From Ignavibacteria bacterium RIFOXYB12_FULL_35_14 (GTDB lineage: Bacteria > Bacteroidota > Ignavibacteria > Ignavibacteriales > Ignavibacteriaceae): a stretch of 64,000 bases of DNA. Below are positions 63,825 through 64,000 of this stretch, one piece after another. The position numbers and the translations under genes were made by a program. The stretch covers positions 44,874 through 108,873 of the forward strand of contig MHAR01000028.1 in the NCBI GenBank assembly GCA_001803045.1, read 5' to 3'. Positions within the stretch are counted from its first letter, which is position 1. Every line of letters begins with the position of its first letter. The notes under the pieces are model-generated. The model worked only from the letters and a program-made list of their open reading frames with translations, was not told the origin of the DNA and did no database searches.

Positions 63825-63992
63825 CTACTTTTTTTCTTTCTTTGTTGATAAGTGGACAACTAAGAACTGATAGAGTTTGAGAATATTTTTGATTTTGTTC
63901 TTCATGTTATTTTCAAGCTTGTAAGGATCGAGTGAAGTAAAGATTTTAATAAGTTCTTTCTTTTGGGTCTTCGCGTAATCGAGTGGGTCATT
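63825..63992 (-). pseudogene. Possible 3' fragment of an integrase-core transposase
   Basis: On the minus strand, 55 codons before a stop at 63825 read NDPLDYAKTQKKELIKIFTS then LDPYKLENNMKNKIKNILKL. This resembles the tail of integrase-type transposases, where a similar KKELxxIYxSLNPxELxxxI stretch occurs. An in-frame stop lies just upstream (63993-63995), so it is a fragment or the frame breaks. The match is from memory and is not strong. Confidence 0.35.
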
Positions 63993-64000
63993 TTATATCT

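Overview
The window looks like a piece of chromosome from an AT-rich, Gram-negative member of the Bacteroidota/Chlorobiota/Ignavibacteriota group; Ignavibacteria is my best guess. The evidence is a very large C25 (gingipain-like) peptidase ending in a type IX secretion sorting domain, many lipoproteins with clear lipoboxes, an outer-membrane Wza/Wzi-type polysaccharide export route, frequent TTG starts, and many small dispersed palindromic repeats. The taxonomic call is an inference.

Layout. (1) 0.1-16.2 kb holds housekeeping genes. On the plus strand are tgt-yajC-ribBA. On the minus strand are a lipoprotein, a NamZ/DUF1343 protein, ndk, sucD, a gatA/acetyltransferase pair, the purS-purQ-tatA run, and the phosphatidylethanolamine genes pssA and psd with a divergent SAICAR-synthetase homologue. 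The plus strand resumes with ybaB-recR-methyltransferase, two related lipoproteins (the second apparently starting at ATT) and ftsX. (2) 16.2-34.5 kb is an exopolysaccharide/capsule locus: Wza-like export protein, Wzz-like chain-length protein, UDP-glucuronate decarboxylase, MurJ/Wzx-type flippase, a reversed three-gene block (methyltransferase, glycosyltransferase, wecB), GT9 and GT4 glycosyltransferases, an O-antigen ligase/polymerase, a methyltransferase, an aminotransferase, an initiating sugar transferase, a membrane-bound FlaA1/CapD-type dehydratase and a Wzi-like protein. (3) 34.6-43.6 kb holds the 1907-residue C25 peptidase, glmS and a cyclic-2,3-diphosphoglycerate-synthetase-like GTPase.

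(4) 43.66-55.1 kb is an accessory region. It opens with a normal tRNA-Phe gene. A second tRNA-Phe copy 6.7 kb further on has a compensated T-stem change and a 22-base insertion in the T loop. Between the two lie a sulfur-transfer run (ferredoxin, rhodanese, SufE, FAD oxidoreductase), a type IV toxin-antitoxin-like pair with a frameshifted toxin, and two long repeat-bearing non-coding stretches. After the second tRNA comes a damaged type I restriction-modification locus: hsdM with an out-of-frame A9 tract and two in-frame palindrome insertions, an ORF6N gene with internal palindromes, a 3' scrap of hsdS, a GxxExxY gene set between two copies of a ~113-base inverted-repeat element, and a truncated hsdR. 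The hsdR fragment abuts an antisense scrap of a tyrosine recombinase.

(5) 55.9-63.5 kb returns to housekeeping genes: purC, a DUF971 gene, pgsA, pgpA, cinA, thpR, recA, recX, a Nudix gene and murB. The window ends in what may be the tail of a transposase.

The most novel signals are small palindromic sequences placed inside a tRNA gene and inside protein-coding genes of the accessory region, the repeat-bracketed GxxExxY gene, the catalytically altered PurC homologue, and a lipoprotein gene that appears to start at ATT.
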